NCBI RefSeq assembly: GCF_033118175.1 | Contig: NC_083681.1 | Span: 15,704,001 to 15,768,000 of the forward strand | Source: Dama dama | Taxonomy: Eukaryota > Chordata > Mammalia > Artiodactyla > Cervidae | Reading direction: 5' to 3' | Length of the DNA: 64,000 nt | In this document: positions 35,096-46,768 of the stretch, piece by piece | Position numbering within the stretch: position 1 is the first letter of the stretch | Layout of the letters: every line of letters begins with the position of its first letter | Translations under genes and position numbers: made by a program | Notes under the pieces: model-generated | Database searches by the model: none | What the model was told of the DNA's origin: nothing | The model's input: the letters and a program-made list of their open reading frames with translations, nothing else

Positions 35096-36332
35096 TTTTA
35101 AAATGAGGTAAGGACACAGGAGGCCCCTTCTCAGTTGCTCTTCCTTTTCCCCTGCTAAATCTGCACGTGCAAAATTGTTCCATCTACATGCACTGCCCTT
35201 CAATGACTTGCGCCCCCAGCACTGGCCATGTAGAACGGGGATCCATTGACCAAAAGCTCTCCGTAGCCTCATTAAATGGCACTAGACAACGGAATAGCAT
35301 AAATTCCAGAACCAGGGGATTCACAATGACAACCAAAATCTCATGTCTTTTAAGTCATGACAGCAGTGGGAGATTTATAAACTAGCAACTAGATTTTTTT
35401 ATTTGAACAAAAGTTTCTCCCAAAATGGACTGCCATGCGCTACCACATCCTTCTAATATTCGGGTCTTCTGAATCTGACCTGTTCCCCAAGCTGCGCTGT
35501 TTCCAGCAGCTAGTGCATCCACTGTTCACTGCCAGCTCTCTGGTTCAACCTCTACGTTATTATTACTGCTGTCGTTAGCCTTTCACTGCTGATGTAGCTG
35601 TAATGGGCAATTTAAATGTATTTGTATGAGACTCAGAAAGCTGAGTTACCTTAGCCTAGGTAAAATTTGATATGCCAGGAGTTATATCTGAACTGACTGG
35701 AATGGCTAATTCTTTCTATAACATTTTCCCCATAATGTGTACTTCATTCAAAACCTTGTCTATAACTTTTGGAACATATCCAGCAAGCATTTCCAACCAG
35801 AAGACTTCAAGATGAAGCTAATAGCTGCCTATTTCAAAGGTATTAGAGACCAAGCCCTGTAGATATTACGTTTACATTGAAAATGATGGCTATGATCAAG
35901 ATAACTAAAAACTATCATTGGTACTTTTATAACCTCACTAGTAATACTTGTTAGTAGGTATTGTCTTCTATATCAGCAAAACTAATGTGCAAAACTGCAT
36001 GTATTGTGAAGCAGATGAAATAAGGTAAGTGTTTACATTACTAAGGCATTTGCCATTTCCCCTTAAATTACTTTCATAAGCATATAAACCCAAGCAAACA
36101 AAACCTCCACATTTCTTTCTGCTACCTCTCCATTTTTCTGCCCTCCTTTTCATCAGTACTCCTTGAAAAAGTTCTTCAAAACCCTGACTCTCACCTCTCT
36201 TCTCATTCTATCCTGAACCCATTCCACTAAGGTTCTCATCTCTAGACTTCCAGTGAAATAGCTCTTGTCAAAGCCATCAGTGATACCCAGTTGTCCATTT
36301 CAATGGTCAATTCTCAACTCTCATCTTTTATG
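35096..36332. other. Intron sequence, nothing recognised
   Basis: 1.2 kb with no recognised repeat or coding signal. Confidence 0.6.
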
Positions 36333-36567
36333 ACTTATTGTATGTGTGTGTGCATGCACATGTTCAGTTGTGTCTGACTCTGCGACTCCATGTACTGTAA
36401 TCCACCAGTCTCTTCTGTCCATGAAATTTTCCAGGCAAGAATACTGGAGTGAGTTGCCATTTCCTTCTCCAGGGGATCTTTCCAACCCAGGGGTCAAACC
36501 CATGTCTCCTGAGTCTCCTGAATTGGCAGGCAGATTCTCGACCACCAGAGCCACCTGGGAAGCCTTT
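36333..36567 (-). mobile_element. Bov-tA SINE
   Basis: A full reverse copy with a gtgtgtgtgcatgcaca tail side. A weak TSD TTTATG lies on either side (about 36327-36332 and 36569-36574). Confidence 0.88.
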
Positions 36568-36692
36568 CTTTATGTTCCTCTATCCCATAATTCAGTGCAA
36601 ATGCAATCTAGACCAGCATTCTGAGTCTTTATATCCCAATGGACCTAAGAAGCCCTCTATTTCCAGAAGCCCTTGTAAGATATTATTATAGC

Positions 36693-37000
36693 TAGCAAGA
36701 AAGTGAAAGTCACTCAGTCATGTCCGGTTCTTTGCATCCCCGTGGGCTGTATAGAATTCTCCAGGCCAGAATGCTGGAGGGGATAGCCTTTCCCTTCTCC
36801 AGGGGATCTTCCCAACCCAGGGATCGAACCCAGGTTTCCCACATTGCAGGTGGATTCTTTACCAGCTGAGCCACAAGGGAGGCCAAGAATACTGGAGTGG
36901 GTAGCCTATCCCTTCTCCACAGGATCTTGCCAACCCAGGAATCGAACTGGGGTCTCCTGCATTGCAGGCGGATTCTTTACTAGCTGGGCCATGAGGGAAG
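36693..37000 (-). mobile_element. Dimeric Bov-tA SINE
   Basis: Two tRNA heads in reverse: plus-strand ctttaccagctgagccacaa near 36857 and ctttactagctgggccatga near 36973. The unit junction lies at gaggccaagaatactgg. The 3' unit has lost about 30 bp of body near 36755. No clear TSD. Confidence 0.87.
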
Positions 37001-37887
37001 CCCTGAGCTATGAGGGAATCCCACATTCCCACAATTAACATTCTTTTGCCAGAGAGGGTGGACATGCTCCCTTCAAACTTGGGGAGGAAGAGATTCAAAA
37101 CTTTGGCAGGAGTAGGGTGTCAGAGGGCACGTTGGAGGGGACCAGGTCTATGAAAGGTCCAGGCGCCGGTGTGGGTGGTAACTTGATAAACTGATCACTT
37201 CAAGCTTCCTGCTGCAGGGAGGAGCAGAATCTCTAGCTTTGGGACTCTTTGATCTCTAGTTTCCATCTTCTAGTCCTTCCCTTCTACCTAATTTCTTGGG
37301 CTCAGTTCTCTCCCAATATGAACCACTCCCAACCACCACCAGATACAAGTAGGCAGTGTCTGTCCTCATGACTGGGCAGAGAGCTGGGTCATAAGTTGAT
37401 CAATAACACTACATTGCATGAAACTATCTATATCTATCCACACAGTCACAGAGACCCAATCTGAAGCACCAAAAAGAGCCGTTGAGGTCAGTAAGTTTGT
37501 GTAAAGATTTAGCTTTGAGCTAGAGGACTTCAGAACCAACCTGATGATAAACCTAAAGGCAGCCCCCAATGCCATTTTTTTAATGTGTATTTCCCAGGGA
37601 CTTAACTTCCTTTGTTTTTGGCTCTGGAAGCCACAAATATGTGGTCTCTGATGTATACCTCTCCTAAAATTTACTCTTTCTTTTAAACTGTAATGACATG
37701 ATAAATTAAATAGCAATTATAATAGTCACCAGTATTAACTATGAGCTATGTTAATATGAAACACTGTTTATATATATAATATATATTATTATATAATATA
37801 TGTGTTATAATATAACACTATATCTGCTGCAGTCCCTACATTCACCATCTCCATTTCACTATTGAGAAAAACAGAGATCTTAAGTAT
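37001..37887. other. Intron sequence with an AT-rich tract
   Basis: 37770-37825 is a TATATAAT-type low-complexity tract. The rest is unassigned. Confidence 0.6.
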
Positions 37888-37897
37888 CTTGCCCAGG

Positions 37898-38129
37898 CTT
37901 CCCAGGTAGCTCAGTGGGTAATGAATCCGCCTTCAATGAGGAGACGCAGGAGACACAGTTTCAATCCCTGAGTCAGGAAGATCTCCTGGAGGAGGGCAGG
38001 GCAGCCCACTCCAGTATTCTTGCTTGGAGAATCTCATGGACAGAGGAGCCTGGCAGGCTACAGTCCATAGGGTCACAAAGAATCAGTTGTGGCTGAAGTG
38101 ACTGAACGTGCACACACACACACACACAA
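37898..38129 (+). mobile_element. Bov-tA SINE
   Basis: Complete copy with a (CA)n tail at 38111-38128. Perfect 10-bp TSD CTTGCCCAGG at 37888-37897 and 38130-38139. The target itself looks like an old L2 relic. Confidence 0.93.
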
Positions 38130-38379
38130 CTTGCCCAGGATTTAACCTGAAGTTTAAGTGCAAAGTCCACATTCTTAGCAAACTGTGCCATAATGCCTGC
38201 AGAAAATTAACTTTGGCTTCTGTCTTCCCTGTGATTCAAAGAATCTTCTACACATTTTAACATCCATGGGTCAGAGTTGATATGCCTCCATGAATTTCCT
38301 TCTTAACACTTTCATTTCATTATTCTGTGCTCTCCGTCATTTATTAGATTGGATTGGCTCAACAGAAAATGTGTCTGCA

Positions 38380-38580
38380 GTTTCATGCTTTTATTTTAGC
38401 CAACTGGAATAGTGTTTACAAAATGATTTTTGCATGTATTATCTCATATGCTACCCTGAGAATTAAACATCATTCTACTTTTACAGATGAGAAATTAGAG
38501 TTCAAAAAAAGGAAACAACTTATTCAGTGTGCTGTTATTCCTAGAGCAAATGCAGGCCCTATATCTTCAAATTGTTAAAT
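38380..38580 (+). repeat. L2-like relic
   Basis: Phrases tgcatgtattatctcatatg, cattctacttttacagatga and gaaattagagttc follow the L2 3' end order. Confidence 0.55.
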
Positions 38581-38676
38581 TATTTGTTTCACTAAACCAC
38601 ATTGGCTTACATTTTCATATTATGTGAAGAAAGTATATATATAACACTGCTTTATAACAAAGACTCTGGCTGAGTT

Positions 38677-38889
38677 TGTTGTTGTTGGTTAGTCTCTAAG
38701 TCACGACTGACTCTTTGCAACTCCGTGGACTGTAGCCCACCAGGCTTCTCTGTCCATGGGATTTCCCAGATAAGAATACTAGAGTGGGTTGCCATTTCCT
38801 TCTCCAGGGTATCTTCCTAACCCAGTGATCAAACCCATGTCTCCTGCTTGGCAGGTGGATTCTTTCCCACTGAGCCACCTGGGAAGCCT
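38677..38889 (-). mobile_element. Bov-tA SINE
   Basis: Full reverse copy. Perfect 12-bp TSD TCTGGCTGAGTT at 38665-38676 and 38890-38901. Confidence 0.94.
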
Positions 38890-38933
38890 TCTGGCTGAGT
38901 TAGATTTGTATTATTTCGCATACTAGTTTTATA

Positions 38934-39149
38934 GAGCTGACTCATTGGGAAAGACCCTGATGCCGGGAAAGGTTGAAGGCAGGAAGAGAAGGGGACAGCA
39001 GAGGATGAGATGGTTGGATGGCATCACCAGCTCAGTGGACATGAGTTTGAGCAAGCTCTGGGAGTTGGTGATGGACAGGGAAGCCTGGCGTGCTGCAGTC
39101 CATGGGATCACAAAGAGTTGGACACAACTGAGCAACTGAACTGAACTGA
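38934..39149 (+). mobile_element. BovB LINE 3' fragment
   Basis: Begins agctgactcattgggaaag and ends in gaactgaactgag. It is 5'-truncated to about 215 bp. Confidence 0.9.
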
Positions 39150-39154
39150 GTATT

Positions 39155-39350
39155 ACAGCAGGGCTCTGGAGTCAGGCTGCCTGAGTTAAAACTTTAGGTC
39201 CATCACTTACTATTTAGATGACTTATTTAATGTCTCTAAATGTCAGTTCTCTCATGTGTAAAATGGGGATATTAATAGCACCTACCATAGAAGTTTTATT
39301 CGGTTATGAAATATGACGGTCCATAAAATGCCCAGCATGGTGACTGACCA
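39155..39350 (+). repeat. MIR SINE relic
   Basis: Near-complete MIR order: ctctggagtcaggctgcctg, ccatcacttactatttagat, aatggggatattaatagcac, atgcccagcatggtgactga. Confidence 0.8.
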
Positions 39351-42140
39351 ATAGTTCCCCATGCGTGAGAGCCGTGTCGTTATCTATGTATCATGACTCA
39401 AATAAATATGTATTGGCGTTTCCTTGAGATTTGCATACCCATGATATATAACTTGCTTTAGTGTTCCATGCCATCTACGCATAGTTTGAGAGTCCCTTAA
39501 CTTGTAATTGATTTAGGTTTTTGTCCAAACACTTCGACATAAGCCCCCAAATGTTACAAACTTAGCTTGTAATTGGAAAAAGATTGAAGATAAGCAACAA
39601 GTTGAAGCCAAGTGTTGTATTTTAAAAGTAATTTGTGTGTTGTGAGGTGAGTTTACCCTAACTCTCGAGATACATAGAACCAGTTAGCGTAGATTACCCC
39701 AAGTTAAATTCAGTTGAAATAATCAAGATTGGTTGGTTTGTAAGAATAGAGTCTAAGACCATCGCAAGCCCTGAAAACTTTCCTTCTATAGTTCATCATT
39801 GCTTTCCTTCACAGTTCAGAGTTCACTGTTGTTAGTTTTAAATGTTGATCCCAGGAGGCTCCAATCAAAAGATGTTCATTTTCTGATTGGGGTTTCCTAA
39901 CAGGCTGCTTTTGATCTTAACATGAGTCAACGACCATTATGTCATCCCTGTCACATACATTTGTGTGAAGAGCTTAATTACCAATAATAAGATGGCCTTT
40001 TTGTTTGTAGAATGTCATTGTCATCCTCCTTAGTGAGTATAACTCAGCTTAAAGAAATTATTAATTAACTCGGCTGTATTCTAAACACTGAGTACATCAG
40101 GAGAATTGCATATTTTATATTTTGTGATTGGATTTCATACTTTAGCTTTTATATGGTAAACGTACTAGTTAAAATCTTCTACTTGAACTATAGGAGACCT
40201 GCTATCACTTAATTTTGACCCATTGGAAAAGTGGAGTTAATAAATACAGAGAATCCTCAGGGTTACTTCATTTTGGATTTTGTTACATGTGATGCTTGTT
40301 ATTGGGGGAAAAAATGTATTTGTTTTTATAACTGACTTCCCATGGTGATTTTGTTGTTACTTGCATTAGCCCTTGCCCCTTGCCTCCTAGAAGCTGTCTC
40401 ATAGCTACTCTTCCCTCTTCACCTGCCCTCCTAGTTCATAGGCAACGGGGTTCCTGTTAGTGATATTTACATGGTGAACAAGAAAAAAATAGAACCTCCA
40501 AGTCATCTATTAATATGAATATACTATTGCATGACCAACTAAGACAGATAAGTAGTACTTAGTCAAGTCACTAAAAAGCACAGCTGAGTAAAACGGTAAT
40601 GGTGTTAGTTAACATTACAACTCCGTTGCCTTGTGAAACAGAGTCTTTTGAAGGAGGAATTCTGAAAATATTTTTACTGCTTTTCAAAACATGGTGCTTT
40701 GTCAACATAGAAGTTATTCTTATGTGGAAACAGTAGTGAAGTTATGTTCACTGCACAACTAAATTATATCAACTTGTCATTGTGTTGCTTAAGGAAACAA
40801 ACAGATTTCAAAGGTTTATTCCAGAAAGCAGTGTTTAATCAATTTCTCCTACCATCTTTGAACATAATCTAGTAAGCAGATGTGGAGTTAATGGCTTATT
40901 ATATTCTCACTCCCTATATCCATTCAGAGTCTGCCAGGCTTGGAATAAAAGTCAAGACGTGTGCACATAGAAACTCTGTAGATGTTTGGAGCATTTGAAA
41001 TTAAAATAGTGAGACGGCTGCCCAGGCGTCCCTTCAGACATGGCACAGTGGAGCACAGAGACAGGAAATATACCAGACTGCCTCTGCAGGGAGGCTGCTG
41101 AGAACACGTGCATCAAGGAACAAGGAGCCGCTTAATGATTAATCACTGTCAACCTTTGTTCTTGTTAAAGACTTGATTGTTGGACAAGGCTTGTAATGAG
41201 GGACTGTTTTGGTGTCTGTTGCTATGAGATTGTGTTCACTGATCCTCAGTGGATGTAAGTCGCTGTTCCCTTTTTGCCCGAACAGAACAAACTTGAATGA
41301 AAATGCTCTAACAGTGCCTGCTAGTGGTGCTTTGAGAAGAGGCTCTGGACATGCTGTTTACCAAATGTTCCTCCATTCCCAAAATAGAGAGCAGATAGCC
41401 AAGAGTTTGGCTACGCTGAATTATAGCATATGAGATTTTAGCAAACAAAGAACAGAGAACTTTTATAATAAAAGCAGATAGAAATAGATTTTAAGAATTT
41501 AATGGTATAAAGACTCTCCCCCAACCGCATACATGCACACCTTTTTGGCAACACAGATGTTCGGAAATTAAAATTTTAAGTTGTGTTACCATTTCTCTTG
41601 CCTTCAATAAATAAAATGTTCAGTTGTGTCCTGCAAAACAAATGTTTAAGCACCAAATCGTGTGAAAGGCTGAAGGATGTATTGGCATTTTCCTGAAGAC
41701 TAAGGAAAAAAAAAATCACACTTATTCTGTCATTGTCTACTTGGTTTCTAGACTTTTGCATAACTATTTTTGAATCTTTATTTTATTGCTATAAAAGATC
41801 AATGGAACATTTTATAGGAAGAAAAAACTACTTTTAAATGTGAAAAGTTATTCTTCTAGGTTAATGTGACCTTAAAGGACTTTAAAACTCTTATAACCAT
41901 CATTGCATCATTATCATGAAATTACTTTATAAATATACGCCTATGTGAAAGTACTAAAAGATACAGAATAACTAAAACTGTTGGTGACATTCTCAGATTA
42001 TGACTACTAATCCCTAGCCATAACTACTTCTCTCTGACAAAAAAGCTTGCTATAGCTTTGTGATGACTACATGAAGCAACTTTTCTTCTGGTTTTCATAA
42101 TATGTAACTGTTTTGTTCGGAGTATCATGTGTCCCCATTT
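39351..42140. other. Longest repeat-free stretch of the intron
   Basis: 2.8 kb in which I recognise no SINE, LINE, LTR or DNA transposon. It is AT-rich with no coding signal. A purine/pyrimidine-mixed segment at 40900-41150 (gtgagacggctgcccaggcg, gaggctgctgagaac) is locally more GC-rich. It may hold conserved noncoding sequence, which needs an alignment to test. Confidence 0.5.
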
Positions 42141-42152
42141 TTCTCTCCTTTT

Positions 42153-42334
42153 AAAAGAAAAATTAAATTTGGCTGCCTCAGGCCTTAGTTGCAACACATG
42201 GCCTCTAGTTGTGACAGATGCGCCCAGTGGCCCCAATGCCTGTGAGATCTTAGTTCCCCGACCAGGGATGGAACCCACATCTCCTGCAGTGAAAGGCAGA
42301 TTCTGACCCACTCGGCTGCCGAGGAAGTTCCCTC
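42153..42334 (-). mobile_element. CHR-2-like tRNA SINE
   Basis: Reverse copy (ccttagttgcaacacatggc, gaccagggatggaaccca). 12-bp TSD TTCTCTCCTTTT at 42141-42152 and 42335-42346. Confidence 0.92.
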
Positions 42335-42346
42335 TTCTCTCCTTTT

Positions 42347-43880
42347 TGCTCTCCATTCCCCTTAACTCATCTACAGGGTAGTCAGGGAAGTTGGGTAGGG
42401 ACTGTTTGGAGCTCCAGCAATCTAAAATATGGCCTCTGTTGGCATCCTATGTTTCTCCCTAGTCCTCAGGAAACTATGGATGTTGCACTGACATCAATGA
42501 GGACCCTGTAGCACCCAAGGCCCTGCCTCTTCCAGAGTGCCCCCTATATATAAAGGTAGGAGGGGACCCGGGAAAGGCCAGCTCATCAGCCCCTGTATCT
42601 CCCAGTTGATTTGTTTTAATCCTCCCAGACAGGAAAACCAGTTTTTCATTTAAATCTCTAAATAGAAATCCAGCTTGCTTGCCAGAATAGTCACAATATA
42701 TATAACCTGTAAACACTTCAATTTTCATAGTCTTGCCTCTATGTTTATATTAGTATCCACATGTAATTAAAGATATAGAATGTAAATTTTCTCTGACCAC
42801 AGTATTTATGTGTTGAAGTTACAATGGGGAAATATCCTAAACTGAGACCGAAATCAGGAGGTTCACAATGATAATGATAATTGTAACTGATTTGTTCATT
42901 TAAGACATATTATAATTTGCAGCAAGTGGATTATCCTCAAAGCTACAAATCATTCTTGATTCAGTTCATGGAACTGCAACCCACTAAGGAATATCTTTCA
43001 ATAAGACATGCTTTATAAATCTTGGTAGGCCTGACTGTGTTTTCATCCTTGACCAGAGATATAAATGGTAAGGAATACTTGACCATTTTGTAAGGTAGAT
43101 CCTTGAACAGATGTCCTTGGGCAATATTTCTAGTAACTAGCTTAAAATCCTGGGGGAAAAAAAGTATGTATCAAAATAAATCACTCTCTATACAACAGTG
43201 TGAATTATTCTTTGCATTTAAATAGAAACACTACTGCCTTCCTTTACTATAACAGATGCTTACAAGTAAATTACCATACTTTTCATGGCTTCCCTAAGAA
43301 CTGAAGGGACTATATATATCAAAGCCCATGTTGTTTTCTTCTACCCTCTAATGACCAATGTAGTAGTTAAGTACACAAGTTAGTTTCACTGATGTTAAAT
43401 TTGACTAAAAGCTATTCACTACATACCAACAGCCTCTCTTTAATCTTTTATAAGTAATAAATACAATCAAGTTACTAAAATAAGCTGTATTATCCAGATT
43501 TATTGCTTTTCCTCTAAAAGCAGTGACCATCCCACTTTCTTTTATGACCAAGGACCAGGGGAAATCCAAAGATTACTACCTTCTTGGTATGGAAATCTAT
43601 AGCACAGTATATGAATGAATGTCATATTTCCTGGGAAAAAACCATGAATCCAGCTGCCAAAAAAAAATGATTAAGGTAAAGAAAATGTGTGAGAAATATA
43701 TTCAGATTTTTGAAAGTCCAAGGAAAAGTTGCAGCATTGGGGTACAGAAGGACTGAGATACAAGAGAATGATCATCTTAGTGTTAAGTGATAGGTATTTA
43801 TTTTAAAGGAACTGACTTGTCCCTCCTATCATATGATCTGGATAGCTATATTAATATTATATTTAACAGTGTTTTTGGGG
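42347..43880. other. Intron sequence, nothing recognised
   Basis: 1.5 kb, AT-rich, no recognised repeat or coding signal. Confidence 0.6.
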
Positions 43881-44010
43881 GAAATTCCCTGGGTGTCCAG
43901 TGGTTAGGACTCAGAGCTTTCAATGCCAGGACCCAGGTTCGATCCCTAGTCCGGAACTAAGATTTCACAAGCCATGTGGCATGACCAAAATAATAATAAT
44001 AATAATAGTA
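43881..44010 (+). mobile_element. CHR-2-like tRNA SINE, short, with an (AAT)n tail
   Basis: Head aattccctgggtgtccagtgg with caggttcgatccctagtcc, then gccatgtggcatgac, ending in (AAT)6 at 43990-44008. No clear TSD was seen. Confidence 0.87.
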
Positions 44011-44316
44011 TTACTTTGTTTCTAAAGAACTCAAAATATTTTAAACTTACTTAACCCTCAAAATATTTATTAATTTAATTACCTTTCTAAAGTGGAATAC
44101 TAATGCTTGCCCAATATCTTAAAAAAAAAAAAAATCAACTTTTTAAAATGCTGTCAACACAGCTGTGTCTACAAGGTCTGAAGTCAAGACCTGGCAAGGA
44201 TTAGATCAATGTGACGAATTTCAAACTAAAAATCTTATCAGGTAAATTAAGTCTTTAGATAAGATAATCAAGCTGCAGCTTATACTGAAACAACTGGTTG
44301 ATTTAGTTAATTTAAA

Positions 44317-44376
44317 TAACTTTTGTAAGCTAATTTTTTGGTAACACATAGGCCAAAAAAAACTACTTGAATGATT
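44317..44376 (+). repeat. Left copy of a ~57-bp direct repeat flanking a Bov-tA
   Basis: Begins taacttttgtaagctaattt and includes cacataggccaaaaaa. The right copy is at 44594-44652, about 85% identical by eye. Confidence 0.8.
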
Positions 44377-44392
44377 CTGAAGGGTAAAAACT

Positions 44393-44593
44393 ATGAAAGT
44401 GTGAGTGGCTTGGTTGTGTCCAACTCTGAGACCCCCATGGCCTGTAGCCTGCCAGGCTTCTCTGTCCATGGAATTCTTCAGACACAAATACTAGAGTGGG
44501 TTGCCATTCCCTTCTCCAGGGTATCTGCCCAACCCAGGGATCAAACCCAGGTTTCCTGCTTTGCAGGCATGTTTTTTAACATCTGGACCACCG
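44393..44593 (-). mobile_element. Bov-tA SINE between long direct repeats
   Basis: Full reverse copy. Instead of a short TSD it is bracketed by the ~57-bp repeats at 44317-44376 and 44594-44652, with about 16 bp of extra sequence on the left. Confidence 0.9.
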
Positions 44594-44652
44594 TAACTTT
44601 TGCAAGCCAATTATTTGGAAATACATAAGCCAAAAAAATAGTTGACTGATTT
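44594..44652 (+). repeat. Right copy of the ~57-bp direct repeat
   Basis: Begins taacttttgcaagccaatta and includes tacataagccaaaaaaa. It pairs with 44317-44376. Confidence 0.8.
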
Positions 44653-46396
44653 TAACTTTCCATGATATTCAGTGTTGTGGCATTTCACATATTTGGCCCA
44701 AGTTCTGTTAAGTTTATGGACAAGCTAGAAATTTTTGAAATTATTTCTGTGTTTATTTTGTCTTATGTGGATGGCTAGATAGCAATATTTTCAAATTATA
44801 AAAGGAATCCAGTTGGTTCAAATGTAGTCACAGTTTGATTTAAATATTCGGAAATGCTCAGATAGATACTAAATGAACTGTTATTTGGATCCAGCCAGGA
44901 GTTGAAGAGCTGTTGCAGGCCCAGATGTATATCTTTTTAGAAAGTGCCACATGGGTCTGGAAAACACAAAAAAGTGTAAACATTGGAAACTGTATAATGT
45001 ATCAGTCTCCCTTCCTACATTCTCTTCTGATCAGCAGTTAGGAATATAAGCCACAAATGTTTACCCAGTGGAAAAATCACTGGACAGTTATGTTCCAATC
45101 AAGGATCTGTTTCCAGTTATATAACAGAATCCACAATCAACATACCCAGATTGCTGAGAAAAAAGGTTAAAAGTTCAGATAACCCTGTATATGCTGAATT
45201 AAAGTTCACAATTTTAATCATAAGAAGATTTTATAGTGTCTTGAACTGACAAATAATAAGAAATATTCTTGGGCAAAGCATTTTGTATACTTGATACTGA
45301 TATTTGCCTTTCACTGAAGTTTGTGATAAGCCATGTTACTTTCTAATAAAACCTAAATAACTACAAATCATGTTATAAATGAAGTTTGATTTTCAAGTGA
45401 TTATTTATTATTTATACAAATATATACTGAGTATCTATGTCATGCCAGGCTTATGTATGCTAGTGGGGATGCATAGATGAATAAAACAGTCCATATTCTT
45501 AAAATAATAATAGTGTAGCAAGAGAAAATAAACATGTAAGTAAATAAGTTTTATAGTCTATAAAATAAACACAAAATACATTTGAGACTCAAGCAACACC
45601 AGTTACCCCAGTTACCTATGTGAGTTTGTCTGAATTCTCTAATACCTTTGTCTGAATTCTCTACTCAAATGAATTAATATGAAGAGTCAGCTTGTGAGCC
45701 CAAATTTGTAACTAGAAATTTTTGTAGATGAAAAAATGTCTTAAAAAGTGGTTGACATCTAAAAATAATTTAGTCTACGCCACCTTGTAATTCCAAAGAA
45801 CAAAAACAGAGAAGCTAAAATACTGTGTGTGTGTGTGTTAGATACCCTTTATTTTATTACTCAACTTAATTAGTCAAATTTTAGGTGTTTTTCTAGATTC
45901 ATAGTCATACACTAATAGCAGATCTGGTAATAGGTGTACATCTGATTTGACCAGTGTAGACAGACAAGATAATCAGACCAAAGAAAGTTGACCTTTCCCA
46001 TTCCTATGTGGTAGACTTTCCATTTAAGGTTATCATTTTCCTAAAACATTATTTTAGTACTCTGCAGATCAAAATGTGTTTGTATAGTTTGCATAAATAA
46101 GATTTGGTAAATAACTTGATTTTCTGGGAACTGATCCAAGTGAAACCTCTAAGCTTTTGAAGTTCATCCCATAGTGATTATTAGGGAGAACTCAGCTTTT
46201 TGAAGTCCCACTGAAGTATTTAGTGGCTTGCTTCACTAATCCAAGGGAGACTTCAGGGCTACATTTAACAGAGAGCAGATGGCTCCTTTTTTAATGCCCT
46301 TTGTGGTCATTTTAATAATACATTCAAAAATAGCTAATCATGTCACATTAGAATAGATGGACATGTTTGAGAACAATGGCAATAGTCACTGTACTG
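44653..46396. other. Intron sequence, nothing recognised
   Basis: 1.7 kb, AT-rich. 45410-45500 has the wording of the ancient family also seen at 22.9 kb. (TG)n at 45824-45838. No coding signal. Confidence 0.55.
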
Positions 46397-46409
46397 TATC
46401 ATTGCATTT

Positions 46410-46521
46410 TTTTTTTCATTTATTTTTATTAGTTGGAGGCTAATTACTTTACAGTATCGTAGTGGTTTTTGTCATACATTGACGTGAATCAGCCATGGAT
46501 TTACATGTATTCCCCATCCCA
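46410..46521 (-). mobile_element. Ruminant L1 3' end, heavily truncated
   Basis: T-run followed by gttggaggctaattacttta and acgtgaatcagccatggatt, the reverse of the L1_BT 3' end, only 112 bp long. Perfect 13-bp TSD TATCATTGCATTT at 46397-46409 and 46522-46534. Confidence 0.93.
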
Positions 46522-46560
46522 TATCATTGCATTTAAATTTCTATGTCTGTCAGACAACCT

Positions 46561-46760
46561 GCAGGGCTTCCCTGGCAGCACAGTGGTAAAGAATCCATCT
46601 GCCAATGCAGGAGATGCAAGTTCAGTCCCTGGGTCGGGAAGATCCCCTGGAGAAGGAGATGGCAACCCACCCCAGTATTCTTGCCTGGAAATTCCCATGG
46701 ATGGAGGAGCCTGGCGGGCTACAGTCCATGGGGTCGCAAAAAAGTTGGAGACAAGTTAGT
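46561..46760 (+). mobile_element. Bov-tA SINE
   Basis: Complete copy with a TSD GACAACCT at 46553-46560 and 46761-46768. It is 26 bp from the L1 fragment. Confidence 0.93.
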
Positions 46761-46768
46761 GACAACCT

